Assembly (NCBI GenBank): GCA_027623205.1
Contig: JAQBYC010000027.1
Coordinates: forward strand, 1-46,879
Length of the DNA stretch: 46,879 bases
Reading direction: 5' to 3'
Origin: Pseudomonadota bacterium
GTDB lineage: Bacteria > Pseudomonadota > Alphaproteobacteria > GCA-2731375
In this document: in pieces, positions 28,001-35,326 of the stretch
How the letters are laid out: each line of letters begins with the position of its first letter
Position numbering within the stretch: position 1 is the first letter of the stretch
The notes under the pieces: model-generated
Told to the model about the DNA's origin: nothing
Databases searched by the model: none
What the model saw: only the letters and a program-made list of their open reading frames with translations
Position numbers and translations under genes: made by a program

Positions 28001-28447
28001 GCCTGCCTCGCGGGCTTCCATAACCTTGAAATGAGGCGCCAGCCGGGCTTCCAATGGAAAGCGCCGCAACAGGGCTTCACAAAAGGAATGGATGGTCTGT
28101 ACCTTCAAGCCGCCGGGGGTATCCAGCACCCGGGCGAACAGGCGCCGGGCCAGTTTCATCTCCCCGGGGCTGGACGACGACCCGGTCAGATCCGCCAAGG
28201 CTTGGCTCAGTTCGCCGTCGCCGGCAACGGCCCAGGCGCCGAGGCGTCCATGCAGGCGATTGGCCATTTCCGCCGCCGCCGCTTTGGTGAACGTCAGGCA
28301 AAGGATGCGTTCAGGCGGGCAGTCCAATAGCAGCATGCGCAGCACGCGGTCGGTCAGGACATGGGTCTTGCCGGTTCCCGCCGAGGCCGTTACCCAGGCG
28401 GATAAATGAGGGTCGGCGGCCAGGCGTTGGTGGTCGGTCGCACGCAT
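25025..28447 (-). CDS. addA: Double-strand break repair helicase-nuclease AddA
   Basis: This is the UvrD-like helicase subunit of AddAB, the alphaproteobacterial counterpart of RecBCD that processes broken DNA ends for RecA. It has 1,140 residues. Helicase motif I is ASAGTGKTHVL near 21-31. The Walker B region is ILIDEAQDTNPEQW, motif III includes GDVKQSIYSFQRADP, and later motifs include VMTVHGAKGLEAPIVFL and RLFYVALTRA. The C-terminal RecB-type nuclease has LVVDYKTNRPP. The start is ATG 28447 (MRATDHQRLAADP). The longer frame would overlap addB. It follows addB by eight bases. Confidence 0.95.
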   Translation of the reverse strand: MRATDHQRLAADPHLSAWVTASAGTGKTHVLTDRVLRMLLLDCPPERILCLTFTKAAAAEMANRLHGRLGAWAVAGDGELSQALADLTGSSSSPGEMKLARRLFARVLDTPGGLKVQTIHSFCEALLRRFPLEARLAPHFKVMEAREAGQVLQAALEQVLEQDAGAPAPLVAELTALVDQQTFGGLMAALSADRGRLQRLLDRPGGIDGLLRDVRRALALADGETEAAILAAAGQADQFDSPGLRRIAALMLRGGKVESRHGQIIADWHAAPENRVSQFDRYLAAFFTENGQGEAYAKPLTRKTMAAMAVGEEILERECARLEAVRQRRNAARVAAATELLLRLGARLLAAYAREKQRQALLDYDDLVLKAGFLLSEGASTEWVLYKLDGGLDHILIDEAQDTNPEQWQVIQTLADEFFTGEGAYEDGDRSPMATGRTLFAVGDVKQSIYSFQRADPAAFQAMRNHFAARIGAAKRRWQPVELALSFRSTPAVLEAVNAIFADPMASDGLVFGAHEAVRHIPNRANEAGLVEIWPTEKPTEAEEQPAWALPIKQLYADSPVARLADRIADQIEQWLQCGEMLVAKGRLIGPGDILILVQRRATFVETMVRALKGRGIPVAGVDRMVLTDQLAVMDLIALGRFLLLPEDDLNLAVVLKGPLIGWDDDRLFALAHGRRASLWAALREQSDSAAYRELAALLGQVDFKPPFELYAELLGAGRGRRRILARLGQDANDPINEFLDLALSYERDHAPSLEGFLHWLERGEIEIKRDLEQAQNQVRVMTVHGAKGLEAPIVFLADTVRVPDKISPLLWPAVSAGSNDATPVGRATPLWAPLRAMEEGVLQQARADAEQVRDREYRRLFYVALTRAADRLYICGFEGKRGRQPHCWYDMAWRALAVLPEITQPAELGGGLRLSSAQAKEPPVGAAAVMPERQSLPDWANRPAPMEPVPPRPLVPSRPEEAEPSVASPLADGGQIRFRRGNLIHRLLQTLPDLEEAQREGAAARYLAMPAHVIDPPQQREILAETMAVLRHQDFAPIFGRGSRAEVALTALLSGRVISGQVDRILITDSEILVVDYKTNRPPPLQVADVEPAYLRQLASYRAALAEIYPQNTVRCALLWTDGPSLMVIDEAILSAYSP

Positions 28448-28455
28448 GGCCGCCT

Positions 28456-31389
28456 CTAATAGTCGCCCGGGCCACCGGCGGACCATTCCTTGATCCGGGC
28501 CAGATGGTCGTAATCGGAAAAGCGCGGCGCGATGGCCGGCCGGGGCCGCGCCAGATATGCGGTAGCCGGATCATCGAACAGCGCGATCAGATCCTGCAGG
28601 CCCTCTTGTGCGGCTCGAGCCAGGGCGTTGCCGTCGGCTTTGATATCCTTGATCTCGCCAGCTTCGCGGCCGCCCGATATTCGCCAATAGCTCAGTAGGA
28701 ACACGGCCCCGCCCGGTACGCCAGGAAAGCCACCGGCGAACGCGATCGCGGCTTCCAGGGGCAATTGGGGTGCTTGACCTTGTTTCAATTCGGTCCCGGC
28801 GGGAAGCACGCCGGTCTTGTAGTCGATGATGTTCACACTGCCATCCGCCAGACGGTCAATGCGGTCGGCAATGGCGGTCAAGGTAAATGGCCCTCCCGGT
28901 CCCTGTAGCACGAGGCTGCCCCTGGCCTCGGTCGCCAAAGGCAGTATGGCGGGGCGGCGTTGCGTCTCCTGAGCCAGGAACCATGCCGCGATGCGCTGGA
29001 AACGCGGCCACCAAAATGCGCGGACACCGGGGCGGGTCAGCAGTTCGCCAAAGGCCTGACGGCCCATCTCCAACAGTGCCGCCTCGGCCTCGCTGCTGGT
29101 GGGAATTTGCTCCGGATAAGTAGCCGCGAATTGTTCCAAGGCGTGATGTACCGCATTGCCATAGTCAGCCGCGCCAGGGTCCGCGGCGATGGGGTCCAGG
29201 GCGCGCAAGCCGAGAATTCGGCGGGCATAGACCCCATAGGGGTCACGGATCCAGGTCTCGACCTGGGTGACGGACATTTGCCGGGGACGGGCCGCGAGGG
29301 GCGGCCGGCATTGGGGCGCTTCCACGGGTTGGGGTGGACCGGCATCATCCAATTGCTCACACCAGGCGCGCAGCGCCTCTGGTGACTTTTGATCCAGCGC
29401 CAGACCGGTGGCCTGCAAGACCTGCTCCAACCGCAGCAGCCAGCGCGAGGGCACGGTCGGCGTGCCGTCGACTTTTGCCGCGCGGGTCAAAATAACTTCC
29501 GCGGCGCAGACGGCCTGGGCAAAATCATGGGCCGCCAGACCAATCCGCCGTTCCGGCGCGGGCAAGCCCAACCGGGCCGCCATGGGCCGGCTCAACCAGG
29601 CATCGGCATCGGCGGCGGCCGGCCAGGTACCTTCGTTCAGGCCGCCCAGCAGCACCAGATCGGACTGTTGCAGGCGGGCTTCCAACGGGCCCCAGATATG
29701 CAGGCGGGGATGCAGACCAAAGGCTGGCCGGACCACCTGACCCACCATCAGACCGCTCAACAGGGTGGCATAACCGGATCCCGCCATGGCCGGCAGGCCG
29801 GCCGCGGCAGCCAACAGATCGGCGACGAAGCCCATGGCGGCCTCGCCCGCTTCGCCGGCCCATAGCTGACACTGGCCATCCTGATCCGTCGCCAACCATT
29901 CCGCAAAACGCACATGGGCGGACAGCAATTCCACCAGGTGGACATCGGGCCGCGCGCACAAGGACAACACTTCCCCGACCTGACCGGCGAAATCGGTCAA
30001 CAAGGCCGTGGCCCTGGCCGGCATGTGCCGCGCCGCCGCTACGGCCGCGGTCAGGCCGGCAATGCCCGGCGCCGGACGCGGCCCACGCAGGGCGTTGCGG
30101 TCCATATCGCGCGCGGCGGCTTTCAGCGCCCCCGGATCCCGCCCGGCCCGTGCCAGGGGATGTTTCAGGGCGGCCAGCAAATCAACCGGGTCCAGACCAC
30201 TGCCCAACATCTCCGCCGTCAGGCGCAGGAATGACCCAGGCGGTGTGGCGGCCAGGGGCAGGCCGGCGGAATCATCCACCATGATCCGCCAACGTTTCAA
30301 CTCGGCGGTCACGCGGCGGGCCAAGCCGCGATCCGGCGTGATCAGCGCGGCGGTGCGCCCTGGTGTCTCCAAGGCCCGGCGCAGGCACAATGCGATTACA
30401 ACAGCCTCTTCGATGGGATTGGCGCAATCTACCCGAGACAGGCCCGTTGCCGCCGCCGCCGGCAGGCTGGGCAATCGACGCCAATGATCGGTTGTTTCCG
30501 TCGGCCGCAGGGCCTCGCGCATCAGGCGATGGCGCGGGCTTTCCGCGTCATCAGGCCGCCAGGGCTCGACCTCGGCCCTGTCCACGCCGATCCGCTGCAA
30601 CAACTGCCTGAGACCAAATTGCGCATGGCTTTGATCCACGGCAGCCCAGGTCTCCTCGTCCGCAAAACGATCCAGACCGGGCAACACCACGGCGCCCTGG
30701 GGCAATTGCGCGACAACGGCGATCAGGGCGGCGGTCGCAGGAATAGAACCGGTAGAGCCGGCGACGATAATGGGGTCCCGGGGCGGCGAATGGCGCCACC
30801 GCTCCGCCTGGGCCCGCAGCAAAACATTGCGTCGTGCCGCTGGGTCCATGCAGCCCTCCACCGCCAGTAATTCCTGCCAGGGATCGGCCAACAGAGTCAG
30901 AAATTCCAGGGTTTCCTGCCAATGGGCGGCCAGGTCGGCGGGAACCAGATCTTCCAGAGCCGATAAAGGCACGTCCTCGGTCTGCAGCCGGTCCAGTAGA
31001 TCCGCCAGTTCGCGCGCCAGGGGTGCGGCCAGGGCCGGATCAATGCCGCGGCGGCGGGCGATCAGATGCAGCAACAAAAGCTGCCGGCGCAAGGCCGTGA
31101 TCGCAGGGGGCAGGCTTAACAGGTCATCCCCATGCAGAGTATCCAGCAACAATTCTTCCTCATCCACGTCGCCAATGGCGTACATACGTGGCAGCAGCAT
31201 GGCGCGGCCACCAGTCTGGCGCAAAAAGCCGTCCCGTACCGCCCGCATGCCGCGCCGGGTCGGCAATAACAGGGTGACATCGTTCAAGACCAGGGGGTCG
31301 CCGCCAAAGCGTTCCAGCAAACCCTCCACCAGACGGTCGGAAAAGCTTTCGCCGGCGGCAATGGTAAAAACCTTGGGTTCTGCCGACAT
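28456..31389 (-). CDS. addB: Double-strand break repair protein AddB
   Basis: This is the second subunit of the AddAB helicase-nuclease. It has 977 residues in the alphaproteobacterial (TIGR02786-like) form. The degenerate N-terminal helicase domain has LLLPTRRGMRAVRDGF and VAGSTGSIPATAALI. The middle shows VLLGGLNEGTWPA. The C-terminal nuclease carries SVTQVETWIRDPYGVYARRIL and the active site INIIDYKTGVLPAG. The start is ATG 31389 (MSAEPKVFTIAAG), four bases after the upstream nucleotidyltransferase gene, so the genes are co-transcribed. A longer frame overlaps that gene and lacks support. Confidence 0.95.
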   Translation of the reverse strand: MSAEPKVFTIAAGESFSDRLVEGLLERFGGDPLVLNDVTLLLPTRRGMRAVRDGFLRQTGGRAMLLPRMYAIGDVDEEELLLDTLHGDDLLSLPPAITALRRQLLLLHLIARRRGIDPALAAPLARELADLLDRLQTEDVPLSALEDLVPADLAAHWQETLEFLTLLADPWQELLAVEGCMDPAARRNVLLRAQAERWRHSPPRDPIIVAGSTGSIPATAALIAVVAQLPQGAVVLPGLDRFADEETWAAVDQSHAQFGLRQLLQRIGVDRAEVEPWRPDDAESPRHRLMREALRPTETTDHWRRLPSLPAAAATGLSRVDCANPIEEAVVIALCLRRALETPGRTAALITPDRGLARRVTAELKRWRIMVDDSAGLPLAATPPGSFLRLTAEMLGSGLDPVDLLAALKHPLARAGRDPGALKAAARDMDRNALRGPRPAPGIAGLTAAVAAARHMPARATALLTDFAGQVGEVLSLCARPDVHLVELLSAHVRFAEWLATDQDGQCQLWAGEAGEAAMGFVADLLAAAAGLPAMAGSGYATLLSGLMVGQVVRPAFGLHPRLHIWGPLEARLQQSDLVLLGGLNEGTWPAAADADAWLSRPMAARLGLPAPERRIGLAAHDFAQAVCAAEVILTRAAKVDGTPTVPSRWLLRLEQVLQATGLALDQKSPEALRAWCEQLDDAGPPQPVEAPQCRPPLAARPRQMSVTQVETWIRDPYGVYARRILGLRALDPIAADPGAADYGNAVHHALEQFAATYPEQIPTSSEAEAALLEMGRQAFGELLTRPGVRAFWWPRFQRIAAWFLAQETQRRPAILPLATEARGSLVLQGPGGPFTLTAIADRIDRLADGSVNIIDYKTGVLPAGTELKQGQAPQLPLEAAIAFAGGFPGVPGGAVFLLSYWRISGGREAGEIKDIKADGNALARAAQEGLQDLIALFDDPATAYLARPRPAIAPRFSDYDHLARIKEWSAGGPGDY

Positions 31390-31393
31390 GCCC

Positions 31394-32104
31394 TTAGTCC
31401 AGCAAGGCGCGCTCGGCGGCGGCCAGGCCATCCGGGCGGTTCAGTTCCATCCATTCGCCCTCGTGGCGCAGGCCGAATAGGCGCTCCAGGGCGGCCGCCC
31501 GGTCATAAATGTGATTGAGCGAAAACGGCGCCTTGGGACAATCCTTAAAAAGTTCGGCCCGCAAAATCTGCACCCCAGTATGGATAAAAGGCGCCACCTC
31601 CCGCTCAGGCCGGCGGGATAATCGCCCGTCGGCCCCCATGAGAAAATCGCCAACCCCGCCATAGCCGATGGCGCCGACGGTCGGTTGCAGCAACAGCAGG
31701 GCGTCCATCCGCGCCCGTGAGAACCGCGCCGCCAGGGCATGTAGGGCATTGCCCATGCGGTCAAACCAGAGCACATCGCCGTTGATGACATAGAACGGCC
31801 GTTCTCCCAGCAGCGGCATGGCATGGGCAATGCCGCCTCCGGTATCCAGCAGGCTGGCGCTTTCGTCGGAGAATTGAAGGACCAGATCGTCGCGGCCCGA
31901 CAGGTGTTCGCGCAACATGGCCGCGCCGTGATGTAGATTGATCACGGCCCGGTTGATCCCAGCGTCGACCAGGCGGTCCAGCACCCGGTCGATGATGGCG
32001 CGTCCGCCTACTTGTAGCAGCGGTTTCGGCAACGCCTGGGTCAGCGCGCCCATGCGGCGACCCAACCCGGCGGCCAGGATCATCGCGGTATCTGGTATCT
32101 CCAC
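31394..32104 (-). CDS. Nucleotidyltransferase family protein (MurU-like)
   Basis: This is a sugar-1-phosphate nucleotidyltransferase of 236 residues. AMILAAGLGRRMGALT (nucleotide loop), LPKPLLQVGGRAIID, VINLHHGAAMLREHL, FYVINGDVLW (metal-binding Asp) and the closing LNRPDGLAAAERAL match the group that includes MurU, the N-acetylmuramate-1-phosphate uridylyltransferase of cell-wall recycling. In alphaproteobacteria this gene usually follows the kinase amgK and tsaE and precedes addB. Here addB follows as expected, but amgK and tsaE are not adjacent, so the MurU role is inferred. GTG 32104 gives the usual residues before the loop. An internal ATG seven codons later is less likely. Confidence 0.82.
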   Translation of the reverse strand: MEIPDTAMILAAGLGRRMGALTQALPKPLLQVGGRAIIDRVLDRLVDAGINRAVINLHHGAAMLREHLSGRDDLVLQFSDESASLLDTGGGIAHAMPLLGERPFYVINGDVLWFDRMGNALHALAARFSRARMDALLLLQPTVGAIGYGGVGDFLMGADGRLSRRPEREVAPFIHTGVQILRAELFKDCPKAPFSLNHIYDRAAALERLFGLRHEGEWMELNRPDGLAAAERALLD

Positions 32105-32430
32105 TGAACGTGCCGTCCAATAGCAAAAGGAATCGGGAGCACAATAGTGCGGCTTGGGGTGCCCGAGAACAAGGCGCGAATGAGATCGAAGAATAACCGG
32201 CGCGGACGCCCTGAACGCGTGTTGCTTATAATTGTCGCTGGGAACGCTAAAAGGTCTTTATGCTGGTGGAAACAGGCAGTGCCAGAGGCGCCATGAAAAG
32301 CAAATGGCGCTTCGGCATTCTTTGGGCAATGCGAGACTGGAAAATCCCGGTAAAACGTCAGCGATTGTCATGACCGCGCGCCGCTGCCGCTACTGGAGAT
32401 CGTTAGGAAAAAGCAGCAAGGACATTCGAT
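32105..32430. other. 326-bp gap where tsaE/amgK would be expected
   Basis: The region separates the divergent MurU-like gene (-) and the SDR (+). Translating both strands gave no recognisable TsaE or AmgK remnant. A plus-strand frame at 32232-32447 is rich in Arg, Lys and Asn, has no known features and overlaps the SDR start. A hairpin GCGCCAT/ATGGCGC (32288-32294 and 32304-32310) is present without a T-tract. AAGGA at 32418-32422 is the SDR ribosome binding site. Confidence 0.4.
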
Positions 32431-33198
32431 TTGAACACGGAAATTGAAGCGCAAAACCGCAACATTCTGATTACCGGCGCCGCCAGCGGCATCGGCGCGG
32501 CCCTGTGCCTGCGGCTGGCGCGGCCGGGCACCAGTTTGTTCATTCATACCCGGGCCAACCGGGCCGGCGCGGAAGCGGTGGCCGAAGCGGTGGTTGCGGC
32601 AGGTGGTCGCAGCCAGATCCTGCTTGGTGATCTGGCCGACGCGCCCGTGGCGGACCAATTGATCGCGGCCGTGGCGGCCCATGGTCGTTTGGACGGGCTG
32701 GTCGCCAACGCCGGTTTCGCTGACAAAACGCCGTTGGCGGATCTGGACGATGCCGGTCTGGCCCGCAGCCTGGCGGCCATGCCTGCAGCATTTCATCGTC
32801 TTTGCCGGGCCGCCATGCCCCTGTTGCAGGCTGCACCAGCGGGCCGGGTGATTGCCGTTTCGTCCTTTGTCGCCCACCGCTTCCAGTTGGATGGAGTATC
32901 CATGCCAGCAAGCGCGGCGGCGAAGGCGGGACTGGAGGCCTTGGCCCGCGCCCTGGCCGTGGATTTGGCGCCGCATGGGGTGACGGTGAATTGCGTCGCG
33001 CCTGGTTATATCCAGAAACAGCCGGGCGCCCATGCCGCCCTGGATGCCGAGAATTGGCGCCGGGCCAGCGCCCGCATCCCCCTCGGCCGCCTGGGACAAC
33101 CGGACGAAATTGCTGCCTTGATTGAATTTTTACTATCGCCGGGCGCCGCCTATATCACCGGTCAGATCATTCATGCGGACGGCGGCATGAGCCTTTAG
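32431..33198 (+). CDS. SDR family protein lacking the usual catalytic tyrosine
   Basis: This is a short-chain dehydrogenase fold of 255 residues: TGAASGIGAAL near 15-25, DGLVANAG at 88-95, the strand VIAVSSF and the C-terminal GAAYITGQIIHADGG. The active site is unusual. Where SDRs have Y-x3-K, this one reads S161-A-A-A-K165, and the usual helix-4 Asn is replaced by Ala. It may be inactive as a standard dehydrogenase, may use a different residue, or may be regulatory. It starts at TTG 32431, the only start before the nucleotide loop, with AAGGA eight bases upstream. No operon partner is evident. Confidence 0.8.
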   Translation: MNTEIEAQNRNILITGAASGIGAALCLRLARPGTSLFIHTRANRAGAEAVAEAVVAAGGRSQILLGDLADAPVADQLIAAVAAHGRLDGLVANAGFADKTPLADLDDAGLARSLAAMPAAFHRLCRAAMPLLQAAPAGRVIAVSSFVAHRFQLDGVSMPASAAAKAGLEALARALAVDLAPHGVTVNCVAPGYIQKQPGAHAALDAENWRRASARIPLGRLGQPDEIAALIEFLLSPGAAYITGQIIHADGGMSL

Positions 33199-33354
33199 GA
33201 AGCATCAAAATTGCGGTGTTTTCGCCCGCCCGGCGGGCAGCCGTCCGCGGTCCGTGTTCAAGCGCTCGTGATCGCATTTGATTGGATTTGCGCCATGGAT
33301 GTGGTCAGATGGCAGATACAAGATGACAACAATCCTGACTTGGAGGCCCAATCT

Positions 33355-33606
33355 ATGAAGAACCCGACCGCGAAAATTAAGACCATCCTAGGCTCCGTGG
33401 CCATTGCCGCCATGACCGCCACCGCCACCCTGCCAAGCGCCCTGGCGGCCTGCGGGGCGGCCAAAAAAAGCAATGCCTGCAACCCCTGTGCCGCGAAAAA
33501 GGGATGCAGCCCCAGCAATCCTTGCGCCGCGAAAAAGGGTTGCAACCCCTGCGGTGCGAAGAAGGCCTGCAGCCCCTGCAATCCCTGCGCCGCGAAAAAG
33601 AAATAA
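33355..33606 (+). CDS. Small exported cysteine-repeat protein (possible lipoprotein)
   Basis: I do not recognise a functional family. The 83-residue product has a signal peptide (basic start, hydrophobic core at 11-26, then PSALAAC). LAAC at 30-33 fits a lipobox with Cys33, although ordinary signal peptidase cleavage is also possible. The mature part is only about 51 residues with ten cysteines and a repeat of the type C-[NS]-P-C-[AG]-A-K-K. CxxC pairs are at 42/45, 63/66, 72/75 and 75/78, and every unit has a double lysine. Such sequences suit metal binding or disulfide networks in the envelope. GGAGG (33342-33346) lies eight bases before the ATG, and a strong terminator follows, so it is a single-gene unit. 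A longer frame from 33211 is unlikely. Confidence 0.82.
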   Translation: MKNPTAKIKTILGSVAIAAMTATATLPSALAACGAAKKSNACNPCAAKKGCSPSNPCAAKKGCNPCGAKKACSPCNPCAAKKK

Positions 33607-33645
33607 ACCGCGAAAAAGACGCACAGCGTCCCGGACATCCCTGAA

Positions 33646-33681
33646 CCCGCCGCGCCTTATGGCGCGGCGGGCTTCGTTTTA
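33646..33681 (+). terminator. Intrinsic terminator of the cysteine-repeat gene
   Basis: A perfect 11-bp GC-rich stem (CCCGCCGCGCC 33646-33656 with GGCGCGGCGGG 33661-33671) with a TTAT loop is followed by CTTCGTTTTA. It lies 40 bases after the stop and close to the end of the convergent aminotransferase gene. Confidence 0.85.
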
Positions 33682-33715
33682 GGCGCCCGGGGACCGAAAT
33701 CAGCGCCGGTTGGTA

Positions 33716-35110
33716 TTATTGCGCCGCTGTCGCGCCCTGCTGCTTCAACTGCATGGCAGCCTCATCCAGCGCCCGGGTGAAACGGTCAAACATTTCGTCA
33801 ATCTCGCTGGCCGAAATGATCAGCGGCGGGCAAAAGCCCAGAATGTCGCCGGGCATGGCGCGGGTAATCAGACCATGTTCCTGGGCCGCATTCTGGATCA
33901 GAGCGCCAACCTTGGCGGCTGGATCATAGGCACGCTTGGTCTCCTTGTCGGCGGCGATTTCCACGGCACCGATCAGACCCACGCCACGGGCGTTGCCGAC
34001 CATGTCATGCGCCCCCAGGGCCGCGATTCTTTTCTGGAATTGCGGCGCCACGGTGCGTACGTGGCCGATTATGTCCCGCTCCTGCATCAATTGTTGTGTC
34101 CGCAAGGCCACCGCCGCACAGGCGGGATGGGCGGAATAGGTATAACCATGGCCAAACAGGCCCAGTTTCTCCGAATTGCCGCGCAGACCCTGGTAAATTT
34201 CCTCGCTGATCATCACCGCTGAAATCGGCAGATAGGCCGATGACAGCGCCTTGGCGCAAGTCAGAATGTCGGGCTGAATGCCATAGGTCTGACTGCCCCA
34301 CATGTTGCCGGTCCGGCCAAAGCCGCAAATTACCTCGTCGGCGATCATCAGGACGTCATATTTTTTCAGGACCGCCTGAATTTTCTCGAAATAGGTTTTT
34401 GGCGGCAAGATGACGCCACCGGCGCCCATTACCGGTTCGGCAATGAAGGCCGCCACGGTTTCCGGCCCCTCTTCGAGGATCATGTCTTCCAGGGCTTGTG
34501 CGCAGCGCGAGGCGAAATCCTCTTCCGATTCGCCTACCTCCCCACCCCGGTAATAATCCGGGGTCATGGTGTGGCGCACGAAATCCAGCGGCAGGTCAAA
34601 ATCCGCCTGGGCATAGGGCAGGCCGGTCAGGCTGCCCGCAGCCACGGTTACGCCATGATAGCCGCGCAGACGGGAGATGAATTTCTTCTTTTTCGGTGTG
34701 CCGCGGGCATTGTTGAAGTACCAGACCATTTTCACGGCCGAATCGTTGGCTTCCGAACCGGAATTGGCAAAGAAAACCTTGGAAAATTCAACTGGCGCGA
34801 TCTCTTTAAGTTTCTCCGCCAGATCAATGGCGGGATGCACGGATTTGCCGGCAAAACCGTGATAATAAGGCAAGGTACGCAATTGTTCCGTGGCGGCTTT
34901 GACCAGTTCTTCCTCCTCAAAGCCAAACGAGGCGCACCAAAGGCCGGCCAGACCTTCAATATATTCCTTGCCGCTTTCATCCGTGACATAAACGCCCCGG
35001 CCCTTGGCCACGATATGCGGCCCGTTAATTTCGTGGGCCGCCAGGTTTGTAAAGGGATGCAGATAATGGGCGATGTCCCGGCTGGCGGGTGAATTGCCGC
35101 GATCATTCAT
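33716..35110 (-). CDS. Class III PLP-dependent aminotransferase
   Basis: It transfers an amino group from an omega-amino acid or amine to an oxoacid such as pyruvate. The 464-residue protein has NSGSEAND near 116-123 (PLP phosphate), YHG at 151-153, the cofactor Asp258 in LMIADEVICGFGRTG, the PLP Lys287 in LTCAKALSS and GHGYTYSAHP. These match the omega-amino acid:pyruvate or taurine/beta-alanine type. The donor is not readable from the sequence. ATG 35110 is preferred: AGGAAG lies upstream, and a longer frame adds 11 unlike residues. It diverges from the acyl-CoA dehydrogenase gene at 35327 across 216 bases and converges on the cysteine-repeat gene. Confidence 0.9.
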   Translation of the reverse strand: MNDRGNSPASRDIAHYLHPFTNLAAHEINGPHIVAKGRGVYVTDESGKEYIEGLAGLWCASFGFEEEELVKAATEQLRTLPYYHGFAGKSVHPAIDLAEKLKEIAPVEFSKVFFANSGSEANDSAVKMVWYFNNARGTPKKKKFISRLRGYHGVTVAAGSLTGLPYAQADFDLPLDFVRHTMTPDYYRGGEVGESEEDFASRCAQALEDMILEEGPETVAAFIAEPVMGAGGVILPPKTYFEKIQAVLKKYDVLMIADEVICGFGRTGNMWGSQTYGIQPDILTCAKALSSAYLPISAVMISEEIYQGLRGNSEKLGLFGHGYTYSAHPACAAVALRTQQLMQERDIIGHVRTVAPQFQKRIAALGAHDMVGNARGVGLIGAVEIAADKETKRAYDPAAKVGALIQNAAQEHGLITRAMPGDILGFCPPLIISASEIDEMFDRFTRALDEAAMQLKQQGATAAQ

Positions 35111-35214
35111 GGGATAGCTTCCTTTCCTGGCATCGGACCCCACTATTTTGGGACGGGGCCCCTAAACGCCAACCATATTGAAATTGGATTGGCGCCATTT
35201 CACGCTTTCTTGCC

Positions 35215-35236
35215 GTCCGAGTCAAAGCCTTCGGAC
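35215..35236. promoter_or_regulatory. Inverted repeat between aminotransferase and acyl-CoA dehydrogenase
   Basis: GTCCGA (35215-35220) and TCGGAC (35231-35236) form a perfect 6-bp dyad with a 10-nt spacer in the divergent intergenic region. An AT-rich stretch (AGAATATATTTGC) follows at once. This could be an operator next to a promoter, but no regulator gene is close. Confidence 0.3.
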
Positions 35237-35326
35237 AGAATATATTTGCATTTTTTCCGTCTACCGATACGACCGAGGGACGCGTAGACTGAGAGCCGCG
35301 GCGAATTTTGGGAGATCGGAGCAGCA

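Noticed and set aside
32232-32447. 71-codon plus-strand frame in the gap before the SDR gene
   Set aside because: Composition and overlap with the SDR ribosome binding site and start suggest it is not a gene.
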